NCBI GenBank assembly: GCA_035578175.1
Contig: JAQMRL010000006.1
Location: 59,437,001-59,501,000, forward strand
DNA length: 64,000 nucleotides
Direction of reading: 5' to 3'
Origin: Catonia carolina
Lineage: Eukaryota; Arthropoda; Insecta; Hemiptera; Achilidae
How positions within the stretch are numbered: the stretch's first letter is position 1; each line of letters starts with the position of its first letter. Below the pieces are notes generated by a model. It worked only from the letters and a program-made list of their open reading frames with translations. It had not been told where the DNA came from and did not search any database. Positions 20,799 to 30,474 of the stretch are shown one piece after another. The translations under genes and the position numbers were made by a program.

Positions 20799-21060
20799 CG
20801 AGGTGTGGCTATTAAATAACGAGACTGACGTTGTAAAAAATTTTATTTTTATTTTATACATAATCACTTATTGTCACCTTCAATATACACTCCTTCTCTA
20901 TCCCTACAACGCTCCATTTGAATTTTCCATTGTTGGAAACAGTGCTGGAAGTCACCTCTGTCAGCTCCTTCAGGACCCGTGCCGCTTTCTCTTTTACAGC
21001 TTTCACAGACTCAAATCTTGTCCCTGTTAATGCAGATTTCACCTTACAGAACAGGTAGAA
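20799..21060 (-). repeat. Inverted arm: duplicate of mariner 3' end
   Basis: Read on the minus strand it encodes KSALTGTRFESVKAVKEKAA, then SSTVSNNGKFKWSV and IEKECILKVTISDYV, nearly the same as the plus-strand tail at 21480-21672. Confidence 0.88.
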
Positions 21061-21061
21061 G

Positions 21062-21672
21062 ATAATAACATGTGATGAAACGTGGTTTTTTACTTATGAT
21101 CTGGAAATGAAGCGCCAATCCATGCACTGGAAGAGCCGAACTTCACCAAGAGCCAAAAACACCCGAATGAGCAAGTCAAAATTTAAAGCAATGATGATTG
21201 TTTTTTTTATATCCATGGGATTGTGTACCTTCACTGGGTTCCTAAAGGTCAAACAATTAATCAATATTACTACCTTGAGGTACTTTCTAAACTACTTCAA
21301 AGAGTAAGGAAAAAACTACCCGAAATGTGGAAGGACAAATCATGGGTTCTCCACCAATACAATGCGCCAGGTCATTCCCCGTTATCTGTCATGACGTTCC
21401 TGGCCAAGTACAGCATCTCAGTGTTAGAACATCCACCTTATTTACCATATCTTGCACCATGTGACTTCTACCTGTTCCCTAAGGTGAAATCTGCATTAAA
21501 AGGGACACGATTTGAGTCTGTGGAAGCTGTAAAAGAGAAAGCAGCACGTGTCCTGGAGGAGCTGACAGAAGATGATTCCAGCACTGTTTCCAACAATGGA
21601 AAATTCGCATGGAGCATTGTAAGGATAGAGAAGGAGTGTATATTGAAGGTGACAATAAGTGATTATGTATAA
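21062..21672 (+). pseudogene. Mariner transposase, C-terminal two thirds, frameshifted and catalytically dead
   Basis: Begins at IITCDETWFFTYDLEMKRQS (first catalytic Asp of TCDE intact), runs through KFKAMMIVFF, shifts frame near 21205, then reads YLHWVPKGQTINQYYYLEVL, WVLHQYNAPGHSPLSV and HPPYLPYLAPCDFYLFPKVK. In mariner the second and third catalytic Asp lie in HxDNAP and PYSPDLAPCD. Here both are Tyr (TAC and TAT instead of GAY). The tail SSTVSNNGKFAWSI also shows a frame change relative to the usual mariner end. The DNA-binding N-terminus is missing and replaced by the inverted arm. The protein class normally cuts and pastes element DNA at TA sites. This copy cannot. Confidence 0.85.
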
Positions 21673-21889
21673 AATAATATATAAGTTAATGAAAATAAAT
21701 AATAAAAAATAATGATATTTTTTACAACGTCAGTCTCGTTATTTAATAGTCACACGTCGTAAATTCGTGAGGAATGTGGTGTTGAATTGTGCCCTTTCTA
21801 TCCACACAAATTGACAGTAGTATCAAACCGGATGCCGAAAAACTTTTATAGTTATTCTTAACACCACCATATCAATTTTTGCGCTTCAT

Positions 21890-22390
21890 TTTTTACCAGG
21901 TAATGAAATGCTAAAAAAAAGTTCGAGATTTCAAATATTTATAATTCAGGATTTCCTATGACAGATGATGACGGGAGTGAAAAACTGGCAAAATTCAGTG
22001 CTGTATGCGGTTCTATTCGTAGGACAATAGGACAGAAAATGAGACGGGACACCTAAATGAAATTTTATTGAGCAATGGCTGTACCATTCATAACATATGG
22101 AATTGAAACATGGGCATCATTACAGAGGAATAAATCTCGTATCCAGGTTGTTGAAATGAGATTTTTTCTGGGAGTTAAAGGTTGTACGCGGTTGGATAGA
22201 GTACGTAACGAAGCAATACGCGCTGAGTTAAATGTTCAGTGACTGTGTGAAACGTTAAGAATATATAAGAGAAATTGGTCCAACCATTTACTTCGTATGC
22301 CAACACACAGACTTCCTCTACGGGCATGAAAATATTAACCTAGAGGATACTGAGGCTCGGGAAGACCTATAAAGAAAATGGTTCACAGAA
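21890..22390 (+). pseudogene. Non-LTR reverse transcriptase C-terminal remnant
   Basis: Reads FPMTDDDGSEKLAKFSAVCG, RRTIGQKMRRDT, stop, FITYGIETWASLQRNKSRI, VVEMRFFLGVKGCTRLDRVR, NEAIRAELNVQ, stop, WSNHLLRMPTHRLPLRA and GSGRPIKKM. This is the post-RT region typical of insect endonuclease-RT elements (YG.E.W, E.RFLR...G.TR.DR..NE.IR..L, H..RM, GR..K.W). Three or more stops. A lineage separate from the RTE copies at 6.2 and 50.9 kb. Confidence 0.7.
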
Positions 22391-22509
22391 TGCACTCCTG
22401 TGTCCGAATGATAGAAATGTTTTATTTGTTTGTTTTTAATAAACAATAAGCTGTAGATAGAACAGCACTATCCATACATTTATTTCCTAAGATTCCACAT
22501 AAGTAGAGC

Positions 22510-22576
22510 GTAATTGTAAACCGCGGATAAGTGAAACCGCGGATACTAAATTAGCGGATACGGGAGTCAGACTGTA
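22510..22576. repeat. pogo/Tigger-like 3' terminal sequence
   Basis: aaaccgcggataagtgaaac, then cgcggatac and gcggatacgggagtcagactg, followed by TA. It closely resembles right-hand ends of Tigger-type elements. The matching left end is not visible. Confidence 0.4.
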
Positions 22577-23019
22577 CACCTTACTGATTGTCGTTTAAAT
22601 ATTCCAGAGATGCGGTACTATGATGAATCTATAGAGTTAATGTAATATTATGTTATAGATAATAATTTGTCTAATTTTTATCCAGTTATTTTATCTGATG
22701 GCTTCTTTTCTACTGTAGATTAACATAAATGTTTTTGATTAGTATGGTAATGACGAAGTAAAAATAAATATTCGTTATAGTTTTCATTTAACTGCTATGC
22801 TATAAGACTTTATGATTTGTTTATGCAAGAAAGAGGTGATAGGTTTCAGAAGGTTTCAGAAGTACTAATCATCTCTGAAACCAATTCTTTTTTAATGAAA
22901 CTTCAGAATTAGTACATTCATATATATTTGCTTGAGATGTGATATGCCTTATGTGCAAACACAAGATGCACAAATTACATTATAAAAGTTTCAAAAAAAA
23001 TTTTTATTAAGTTTTTTAT
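22577..23019. other. Unassigned AT-rich DNA
   Basis: No gene recognised. Confidence 0.4.
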
Positions 23020-23166
23020 ATTTATTTATTTATTTAATGTCGCATCAACTACAACTGTCATTAGCGACGACGTTGGGGTGTAACTGTTTACAATTTAGTA
23101 TGAAATGATTTTTTAACGTATGAAAATATGCCGTGCCTGAGTGGGATTCGAACCCACGACCGCATG
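23020..23166 (-). repeat. tRNA-derived SINE, 5'-truncated
   Basis: On the minus strand: gcggtcgtgggttcgaatcc (box B type), cactcaggcacggcatattt, then gatgcgacattaaataaata with an ATAA-type tail. It is related to the complete copy at 28613-28788. The tRNA-like part begins in the middle, so it is not a tRNA gene. Confidence 0.75.
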
Positions 23167-23354
23167 TTAAATATAAATTACAATTTATTACTATACTAAG
23201 CTACGTACGATATTTTACCTAAATATATTTATACGCTAAAACTCTTCGTCACAAAGAGTTCTGTCCGCGCATAGGCGCATACAAAAATATTTATTAAAAA
23301 AATGCATAATAGGCCTACTTATAGGAACTACTATAAAAAAATACTGATTTTTTT
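23167..23354. other. Unassigned AT-rich DNA
   Basis: Nothing recognised. Confidence 0.4.
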
Positions 23355-23530
23355 ATTTTTTTTTATTCCTAATTTGTGTTCGTTGCAATCTGTTCAATTT
23401 AGAACAATAAGCAACCTCATGACCCAATGAGATGAGGATGATGTGTATGACGTGTAAATGAGGTGTAGTCTTGTACAGACCCAGGCCGACCATTCCTGAG
23501 AGAGTATGGTTAATTAAACACCAACCATCA
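23355..23530 (-). repeat. SINE-like repeat with A-rich 3' end
   Basis: On the minus strand: tggttggtgtttaattaacc, cagg aatggtcggcctgggtc-type sequence, gtacaagactacacctcat, tgggtcatgaggttgcttat, then aattgaacagattgcaacga and an A-rich run. From memory, sequences with the 'aatggtcg..tgtacaagactacac' core are common dispersed repeats in insects, but I could not verify this. Its 3' part recurs at 16219-16285 and 24210-24288. Confidence 0.5.
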
Positions 23531-24205
23531 AAATACTAATAGTCATGTAAAAAGGGTACAATAATTAGGTTAAACAGTGTTTTTTTTTTTAAAAAAGCAT
23601 TGAATATAAATGATAAATATCATTAAATTTACAAAAATATCAATAATAATAATAATAATAATAATTTAATAACCATAAAAATTGAAAACTATTTTATTAC
23701 CTACAGATTATGTACCCTTGTAATTCAAAGAACAATTTTAAAAAACCTTTTATTTTATAACTAACTACTTAATAATATATTTCAAATAAAATTGGGATAT
23801 TTTTATTTTCTGAAAATAAATGAGCAGAGAAAAATAAAAGTCAAAACTTACCAGAGAACAGTTATTTTAGAACTTGGAACAAATTTTTAAGTTCTTGATC
23901 GTAGATTGATAGGGTATGATATTTCAGTTTATTTTTCAAAAGATTATCTTATACTCTCTATGTTTCAACTAAATACACTCTGAGGAAAACGCTGGTCGGT
24001 AAAGTTCAGACGGAGACCGATTTTGAGGTTAAACAGATAAACCTGGGATTTTAAATTTCGATCACTCGAGTCTAAGTGTATGAAAGAGATGACAACTCTA
24101 ATGTAATACGTATTATTTCTGTACTTTCCCGAACGTTCTAAGTTGTTTGTTTTTTAAGCTAAGCTAACAACCGATATTATTTTAAATGAAACAAAGTTTC
24201 ATTAA
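23531..24205. other. Unassigned AT-rich DNA with (AAT)n
   Basis: Contains an (AAT)n run near 23643-23664. No gene. Confidence 0.5.
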
Positions 24206-24288
24206 AAATTGGATCGTTACGATCATTGGGTCATAGGGTTGTTTATTGTTCTTAAATTGAACAGATTGCAACGGACACACATTGTTGT
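24206..24288 (+). repeat. 3' end of the SINE-like repeat
   Basis: cattgggtcatagggttgtt, then aattgaacagattgcaacgg. It matches the minus-strand copy at 23355-23530. Confidence 0.5.
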
Positions 24289-24605
24289 TAATGTTCAGGT
24301 CATCAGCCAAAAGGCTAGTTTGGACCTCTAGAGGCTTCACTAGATAAAACGAAAAGTGAGGTGATTTACAATTCCCTTCCCCACTGAGTAGAAAAGTATA
24401 CTTATCAGGCCCTCTGAAAAGCATCTACTTTCCACCCTGCTGCAAATGACACCTTCACTCCATTCACCACTGGGCCTGGCAGAATAATGAAATTCATAAA
24501 TCTCAGAAGAGATAACTCTGACTAATGTCCTTTACATCTCTACCTCTTCTGTTCTTAAATACTTCAGTCATTGAATTGGCTAACCATAAGATAAGAAACA
24601 ATAAA
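24289..24605 (+). repeat. Hairpin SINE, copy 5
   Basis: gttcaggtcatcagccaaaa, ggctagtttgg, ctttccaccctgctgcaaat, and gataagaaaca at the end. A short 3' truncation. Confidence 0.7.
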
Positions 24606-24699
24606 AAATACACAATAAAAATATAGGGATTAAAATAAATATAATAGCCAACGTATTTTTGTTATTTACGTACTTCGTGACAAACTTATAAATCATTGT

Positions 24700-25100
24700 G
24701 TGTTGTTCAGGTCATCAGCCGAAAGGCTGGTATGAACGTGTAAAGGTTTTACTAAGTAAATCGAGAAGTGAGATGGTTTACATTTGCCTTCCTCACGGAG
24801 TGGAAAAGTACGCTTATCAGCATGCCAGGTACTCTGAAAAGCACATATTTTCCACTCTGCAAATGACACCTTCACTTCATTCACCACAGGGTCTGGCTGT
24901 ATAATGAAATTCATTACTTTCAAATGAGATAACTCTGATTAGTGTCTTTTACACCTCTATCTCTTATGTTCTTAAATGATTCAGTCATTTAATTGGCTGA
25001 CCATATGATAAGAAACAGAACTATTTAATTTAGCCCTGCAACAAACAGATTGAGTGTAAATAATTTGATATTCCACCGGTCTGTTATGAGCAGATCTGCT
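24700..25100 (+). repeat. Hairpin SINE, copy 6, near full length
   Basis: Begins tgttgttcaggtcatcagcc, has the GAAA-capped stem with ggctgg, and extends to the family's 3' part (caacaaacagattgagtg..ccaccggtctgttatgagc). It lies about 95 bp downstream of copy 5 in the same direction. Confidence 0.75.
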
Positions 25101-25670
25101 ATGGGAAAATTATAATAAAAGTTTTAATTTATTTTAAAATGTGGAATACATTTTTAAAGAAAACTTTTGAATCTGTAATATTTTTGATGTGTGAATTTTT
25201 TTAAATATTAAATATTTTAAAATGCGTATTTGGTGGTGGTTTAAAATTTGCATATTTTTTTTTTGTTTTGTTAAAAACAGCCCTCGAATATTTGAAAAAG
25301 AGTGAAATTTACACGCCCCATTTGGATTAATACGAATACTCATTTATATTCACACCAAGATTTTCGCAAACCCAATTTTTATACAATTCATCTGTAAAAA
25401 TAAAATAAATTGCTAGTTGGTTTTTATTACTAAAATAAGTTATGGACATTTTTTAACAAAATCTATTCGTGAATTTAGAATTGAATACTTTATAACCTAT
25501 ATTATATGCAAAAATCAGTACAACATTGTCATCTTAAAGAAAAATATTATATATATTTTAAAAAAGTTTTATAATGAAAAGTGAAGAATATATATTTTAA
25601 CAATAGCATAAACTGTATTATAGTACATGTAATAAAGTATTACTTTATAGTTCACTCGAAGTAGCAACAG

Positions 25671-25705
<35 letters not shown>

Positions 25706-26170
25706 TGTATGTAAAATAACGAAGAAGTTATGTTACTAGGCTAGGCCAAATGAGATGATTGTAGAAAAGGGTTTAGCCTTAAGTTATGGCCATTGGCCAA
25801 CCCTAGAAGAGATGTACAATGTACATAATTGCCTATGATGTATTATAGAAGGTATTCAAAATTATTATACATTATATAGCGCGTATAATACAACATATTT
25901 TATTTAATAATATTATTTATTTATACTGATATAAAAAAGCTTACTGCTGTTATATAGGTTGATGTTGTTATCCTTTATTATTAACAGACTATTCTATTAC
26001 TAGCCCAATCTGCCTACTGGATTGGCTACCGTACATAACAGCATCTAATATTTTTTAATTTAACGAATGGAAGAATTTAAACATAAATTTCTAGCACAAT
26101 ATTATTGTATTTCTATTATTATAACGTGTTTATTGTTCCTTAGTCACCTATTTCTTTTAGCTTGGTATAT
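25101..26170. other. Unassigned AT-rich DNA with an (AAT)n microsatellite
   Basis: (AAT)n at about 25671-25704. No gene recognised. Confidence 0.5.
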
Positions 26171-26171
26171 A

Positions 26172-27169
26172 TAAAAAATCTGGTGTGAAACACTCACACA
26201 ACTTTCTCTTGCCAATATAAATAATTAACAATAAACCTAATATTAGTAGCTAATAAAACATTAGAAATAAACAAACAACTAATCTCAAAAATATAACCAT
26301 ATTTCAATCATGAGTGAAACACGCAAAATGAAATTCGAACTCAGTTTGGTTTAAAAATACGGAAAATCACTCTTTCTCTCTAAACTACGCTCTTTAGAGA
26401 AAAATGCTCTTAATAAAAGTTGTAGATCTTTTAATTTTTTATAAATTTGGTTATATACACTTTTGTCGTAAAATGCATACTAAGGCCAAAATCTTTAAAA
26501 AATCGATTTTTCACACGTTTTCGTGAGAAAAAATCAGAAAATTGCTAATTACTGCTAAACTAAGCGTCATACAAAAAAATGTTTGAAACAGAAGGTAGGT
26601 TTTTAAATTCTCTACAACTTTTATTATATAAGTTTTTGCGCTAAAATTTATATTAAAGCCGTAATCTTAAAAAAACAACGTTTTTACGTGAAAACAGCCT
26701 CACCGAGAATTACAGCAAACATGGCGCCTACCCTATCTTGTAGAGAATAAAAAATTGAGTAAAATAGGCGATTTAAAAAAAAATCGTAGGACCAGTTTTT
26801 GAGAAAATCGCAAAAAACTGAAAAATTATACGAATAAACTACTACTTCCGGTTGACCGATTTTGATGAAAATGTTCGTGTCGCGTCCGGTAGTGGTATGT
26901 AACTTAAGTTTCAAGTTTCAAGTTCGTACGACGTTCCGTTCTTGAGATATTCTGTTCACACACAGACACACACACACACACAGACACACACACAGACCAA
27001 TCGCTAAAAACATGTTTTTTGGGTTCAGGGGGTCTGAAAACGTATAGATCCGGTAAAAACTTGATTTCTTAAAATCGACATGAAAACAATACTTTCCTTC
27101 CTATATATTCATATAGGCAAGAGAAAGTAAAAAATGTGGGGTGAAACACTCACACGTCTTTCTCTTGTA
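26172..27169 (-). repeat. 1-kb repeat, longest copy in the window
   Basis: The left boundary aaaaaatctggtgtgaaaca, cactcacacaactttctctt recurs at 27130-27169 in the same orientation, so the unit (about 957 bp) is followed by the start of a second unit. A CA-rich microsatellite lies at 26957-26997. Similar in order to 1-818 and 47139-48640 (both plus strand). No coding frame. Confidence 0.7.
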
Positions 27170-27960
27170 CTGTTGTTTAGGTCATCAGCCGAAAGGCTAG
27201 TTTGAACCTATAGAGCAGTGATTCTCAACTTAGGGGTCGCGAACCCCATGGGGGTCGTGGTGATATTATAGGGGAGGGGGGTCGCGAAACAATAATGAAA
27301 TCATTTAATCGTGTTATGAGAAAAAAATAATTTATTATAAACTTACTTATAAAAATTTTATATGCAATAAGTACATTTACTTGTAAAGAAAAGAAATTAA
27401 TCATTAATTAATTATTAATGTGGTGTTTGCATTTTTGTTTTTCATTTGAAATGTATGCATGTTCATACACGTCGCGACTATGAAAGTATAAACGTAGCAA
27501 TATAAAATAATAGCAATAGTTGTATTCCTTTTTTTTACTGGCTGTATTTTCTATAAAGACATAAAATTAGTGCAGTTTGATTATATAATATTAAAAAAAA
27601 ACATTTACATTTTTATAATTACAGTTAAAATTCAATTATTAATAGTAAGGCTTTTTATTATTATCGGGGGGGGGGGGGGGTCGCGAATATTAATTTTATT
27701 TATTTTTACTATTTGGGGGTCGCGGAGTAAAAAAGGTTGAGAATCATTGCTCTAGAGGTTTGAACCTCTGTAAAGCACATATTTTCAATCCTGCAAATGA
27801 CACTTCACTTCATTCTCCACAGGGTCTTGTTGTAAAAGAGTTTCATTACTTTCAAGGAGATAACTCTGAAACAATCCAACTCTAGAGAGGTAGAGGTGTC
27901 TTTTAACATCTATCTATTCTGTTTTTAAATGATTCAGTAATTTAATTAGCTGACTATGTG
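27170..27960 (+). repeat. Hairpin SINE, copy 7, split by a hAT MITE
   Basis: Left part 27170-27215 with gtcatcagccgaaaggctag. Right part 27750-27960 resumes with gcacatattttcaatcctgc and runs to attagctgactatgtgat. Some internal sequence is missing. The SINE itself sits at the start of a second 1-kb repeat unit. Confidence 0.7.
27208..27757. mobile_element. hAT-like MITE with 8-bp TSD
   Basis: The element 27216-27749 (534 bp) is flanked by ctatagag and ctctagag (7 of 8 identical). Its ends are inverted: cagtgattctcaact and its near reverse complement ggttgagaatcattg. The subterminal regions are rich in ggggtcgcg. An 8-bp TSD plus CAGTGRTTCTCAA-type ends is characteristic of hAT elements. No transposase frame. 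Contains a run of 15 G at 27666-27680. Confidence 0.85.
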
Positions 27961-28018
27961 ATTTTGATGTAAGTGTTTTTGTCATGTCCTGTAGTGGTAC
28001 TTTGTTTCAGCTCGATAG
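27961..28018 (-). repeat. 1-kb repeat, small fragment
   Basis: gattttgatgtaagtg..gtcatgtcctgtagtggta matches the 26870-26900 part of the longest copy, suggesting the second unit continues after the SINE with a large deletion. Confidence 0.45.
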
Positions 28019-28569
28019 AAGCTGAGGACAAAGCTTCTTTCTGGATTTACCGTCCAATTGGTTGGCCGTATTGAGACAGTAATATGCAAACGCACGGCTG
28101 TAGACCCCACGCGACAAATCATTGATAAATTTCAAACAACGTAGCGACTCTAGACAGAAGGTCGTAAAAACGACGCAACCTCCACCATCGAGAACACCGT
28201 TTGGATATAGAAATGCAACTCCTCCATGAAAGCAAACGCACACCGTCCGACACATTACAGTGCAGCGCTATTACAAGACTCAGTCAACACATCACACCCC
28301 GTTCTTAGTATCCCCCTGACTAACTTCCCGCGGATTGGAAAAGCAAAGAACCAAAATACTGATTTTCTCACCAACGGGAAACTAAAACAAACCTTTGCAA
28401 GCAATACTCATGTTTAAGAAGGGGATCGTGACAAAGTGCGATGATCAGACATCTTTCATTGTTGCATCAGAACACCAAAGATTTATGTCATACCTGTGAC
28501 TGGAACCCTTATCTAGTAGGATTTTTTCAGACAGTTGGGATCCTGCGTCACATATAGACCCGACTGTAT
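28019..28569. other. GC-richer segment, unrecognised
   Basis: Clearly less AT-rich than its neighbours, with several CpGs. The minus strand has an 82-codon frame (28007-28255) containing GGVAFLYPNGVLDGGG and several Cys. I do not recognise it. It could be part of a TE, or an exon from a gene otherwise outside the window. Confidence 0.3.
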
Positions 28570-29010
28570 TTCTTCTTCTTCTTCTTCGCCATCTCTCCCT
28601 TATGTGCCGTGAGCCGCCGCATTGGCGTAGTTGATAACGTGCTTGCCTCTTATAATGCGGTCTTGGGTTCGAATCCTATTCAGGCACGGCATATTTTCAT
28701 ACGTAACAAAAAATAATTTCATCCTTTACCGTCTGCATTAACAGTAATTGCAGAACAATCGGACGTTAAACAAAAACAAAAACAATTGTGTGCCGTGAAG
28801 CGTCGGGGTGTCCGTCCATTTCCTATACTTGCTTCTATCCTCAGCTAATCTCCTTATTTCCCAAAGGCTCCTTCCCCTTCGTTTCCCCATTTTCTGGATA
28901 CATTTCTCCCATTCCATCTGTGGTCTTCCTCTGCCTCTACCCGTTCCCGGCCTGGCCTCCATCAGATGTTTCGGCAGTCGTTCCTCGCTCGTGCGTAACA
29001 CATTTCCAAA
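28570..29010 (-). pseudogene. RTE-like reverse transcriptase C-terminus with (GAA)n tail, split by a SINE
   Basis: On the minus strand: LRTSEERLPKHLMEARPGTG, RGRPQMEWEKCIQKMGK, GRSLWEIRRLAEDRSKYRKW, TDTPTLHGT, then a stop and a (GAA)7 tail at 28570-28590. The 'GR.RP...W..CI...G...G.S..E...LA.DR..Y' tail is the last part of RTE-like proteins. A tRNA-SINE (28613-28788) has inserted at the stop codon, and its TSD duplicates the last codons. Everything upstream of this tail is missing. Confidence 0.75.
28603..28798 (+). mobile_element. tRNA-derived SINE, complete, 10-bp TSD
   Basis: The element 28613-28788 is flanked by tgtgccgtga (28603-28612 and 28789-28798). The tRNA-like head carries box A (ttggcgtagttg, 28622-28633) and box B (gggttcgaatcc, 28665-28676), followed by caggcacggcatattttcat. 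The tail ends ggacgttaaacaaaaacaaa. It would be transcribed by RNA polymerase III and depends on a LINE in trans. Confidence 0.88.
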
Positions 29011-29094
29011 TCACTGACTGTTTAACAAAACAAAAAAAGAAAAATTTTAATTTTGAAAGACCGTTTGCTTTTCTTACAAAGAAGACTCTTTGTA

Positions 29095-29312
29095 AGTTTA
29101 AGTTTCAAGTTTCAACTTCGTACGTTATTCCGTTCTTCAGATATTATGTTCACAAAAAGACAGACACACACAGACCAATCGTTAAAACATGTTTTTTTCG
29201 ATTCAGGGGGCTTGAATGTGTGAATATCCTATGAAAACTCGATTTCGAAAAATCGACATGAAATAATATCTACTTTCCTTACGTGTCTATCATATAGGGC
29301 AAGAGTAAGTAA
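29095..29312 (-). repeat. 1-kb repeat, end fragment
   Basis: gtttcaagtttcaacttcgt, ttccgttcttcagatatt, cagaccaatcg and catatagggcaagag match the right portion of 26172-27128. Confidence 0.65.
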
Positions 29313-30050
29313 AAATTAATCTGGTAAAGGAAACCTCAAGCCGTGAAAACCTATGAAAAAACCCCTTTAATATTTTTGTTTTCAAAAAGTTATATTATAG
29401 ATAACCCTTTTGGTTATTAAGGCAGAATTAATTAGTTCATCAATAGCAAACATATTATTACTAATACCAATTCACATTTGTTGAAAAAATAACCGAATAT
29501 CTAATCGTTGATCTCATAAAAATAGTCCAGGTGTAAAACAAACAAACAAACTATTAATTCTTTAGTCATTTAAATAAAGAGAGTTAGCCGATAGGTAGAG
29601 ATAGATCTAAAAATATACAAATTAACCTATTTTTATGTTACCTTCCTGTCATTTCATTGGAGTATAACGACATAATAACTTCCCTACTTCAGTATTCATT
29701 ACCATTATTTGTTTTAACAATAACTAGATCTATTATTACTTATTAACTAGAACCAACTTAGTCGACTACTGTCTAATATTGTTGTCCTCCGTCTACTGTC
29801 TACCGTCTAAAAGAACTGTCTATTCTTTTGTATCTATTAGACTACAGATCCATTGTTTTTTACGGTGTATACAAACAATAACTCTTATCCTTTGCGTGGA
29901 AAAAATTACCATCTTTATTTTTAAGTACCTACAAAATATACTATGATACCAAAAAGGTTAACTCAATCATCTTTCCATTTTAGATTTTGTTCCTAGAATT
30001 GTCGGTTGTCTGTATTTATCTATAAGAGATTTTATATAAATATTACTGTT
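29313..30050. other. Unassigned AT-rich DNA
   Basis: No gene recognised. Confidence 0.4.
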
Positions 30051-30474
30051 TACGAGGTGTGGCTATTAAATAACGAGACTGACGTTGTAAAAAATTGTAT
30101 TTTTATTTTATACATAATCACTCATTGCCACCTTCAATATGCACTCCTTCTCTATCCCTACAACGCTCCATGCGAATTTTCCATTGTTGGAAACAGTGCT
30201 GGAAGTCATCTTTTGTTAGCTCCTTCAGGACACGTGCCGCTCAAAAATGTTTGAAATGAAGCTTGCAAAAATGTATGTATTGACACTATGTACGTGATTG
30301 AAAATGACCCAAATTTTTTGGAAACGATAATAACATGTGATGAAACGTGGTTTTTTACTTATAATCCGGAAACGAAGCGTCAATCCATGCACCGGAAGAG
30401 CCGAACTTCACCGAGAGCCAAAAAAGCTCGAATGAACAAGTCAAAATTTAAAGCAATGATGATTGTTTTTTTTT
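30051..30474 (+). mobile_element. Second rearranged mariner copy, 3' half missing
   Basis: Left TA at 30051-30052, then the same terminus as the 20.8-kb copy. 30053-30241 is again the inverted 3' end, but it stops earlier (at cacgtgccgct). The forward transposase part begins at 30242, further upstream in the gene than in the other copy. The element ends abruptly near 30474 without a right terminus. Confidence 0.82.
30242..30474 (+). pseudogene. Mariner transposase internal fragment
   Basis: After a disrupted KMFEMKLAKMYVLT segment, the frame at 30288 reads YVIENDPNFLETIITCDETW, FFTYNPETKRQSMHRKSRTS and KFKAMMIVFF. It contains only the first catalytic Asp (TCDE). Everything after the FF is missing, including the second and third Asp. 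The fragment overlaps the transposase part at 21062-21205 and is very similar to it, so both copies come from the same mariner subfamily. Confidence 0.8.

Larger units (their letters stand above)
20797..21761 (+). mobile_element. Mariner copy with an inverted duplicate of its 3' end at the 5' side
   Basis: The element 20799-21759 (961 bp) is flanked by TA (20797-20798, 21760-21761). Inverted termini cgaggtgtggctattaaata and its reverse complement extend about 43 bp. Beyond the termini, 20799-21060 is an inverted copy of 21466-21759, including transposase coding sequence. The forward part starts abruptly at 21061 inside the transposase gene, so the normal 5' half of mariner is missing. The two arms could pair over about 260 bp. 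Confidence 0.88.

Noticed and set aside
20685..22576. One Tigger element spanning both pogo-like terminal fragments
   Set aside because: The shared motif (gcggata.gtgaaaccgcgg) is in direct, not inverted, orientation at the two positions, so they are not the two ends of one element.
23128..23170. Possible tRNA gene (ggttcgaatcc)
   Set aside because: Only the 3' half of a tRNA-like sequence, followed by a SINE body and ATAA tail; no acceptor stem or anticodon arm.
25671..25704. (AAT)n array as a CRISPR-like or functional repeat
   Set aside because: Simple trinucleotide microsatellite without spacers.
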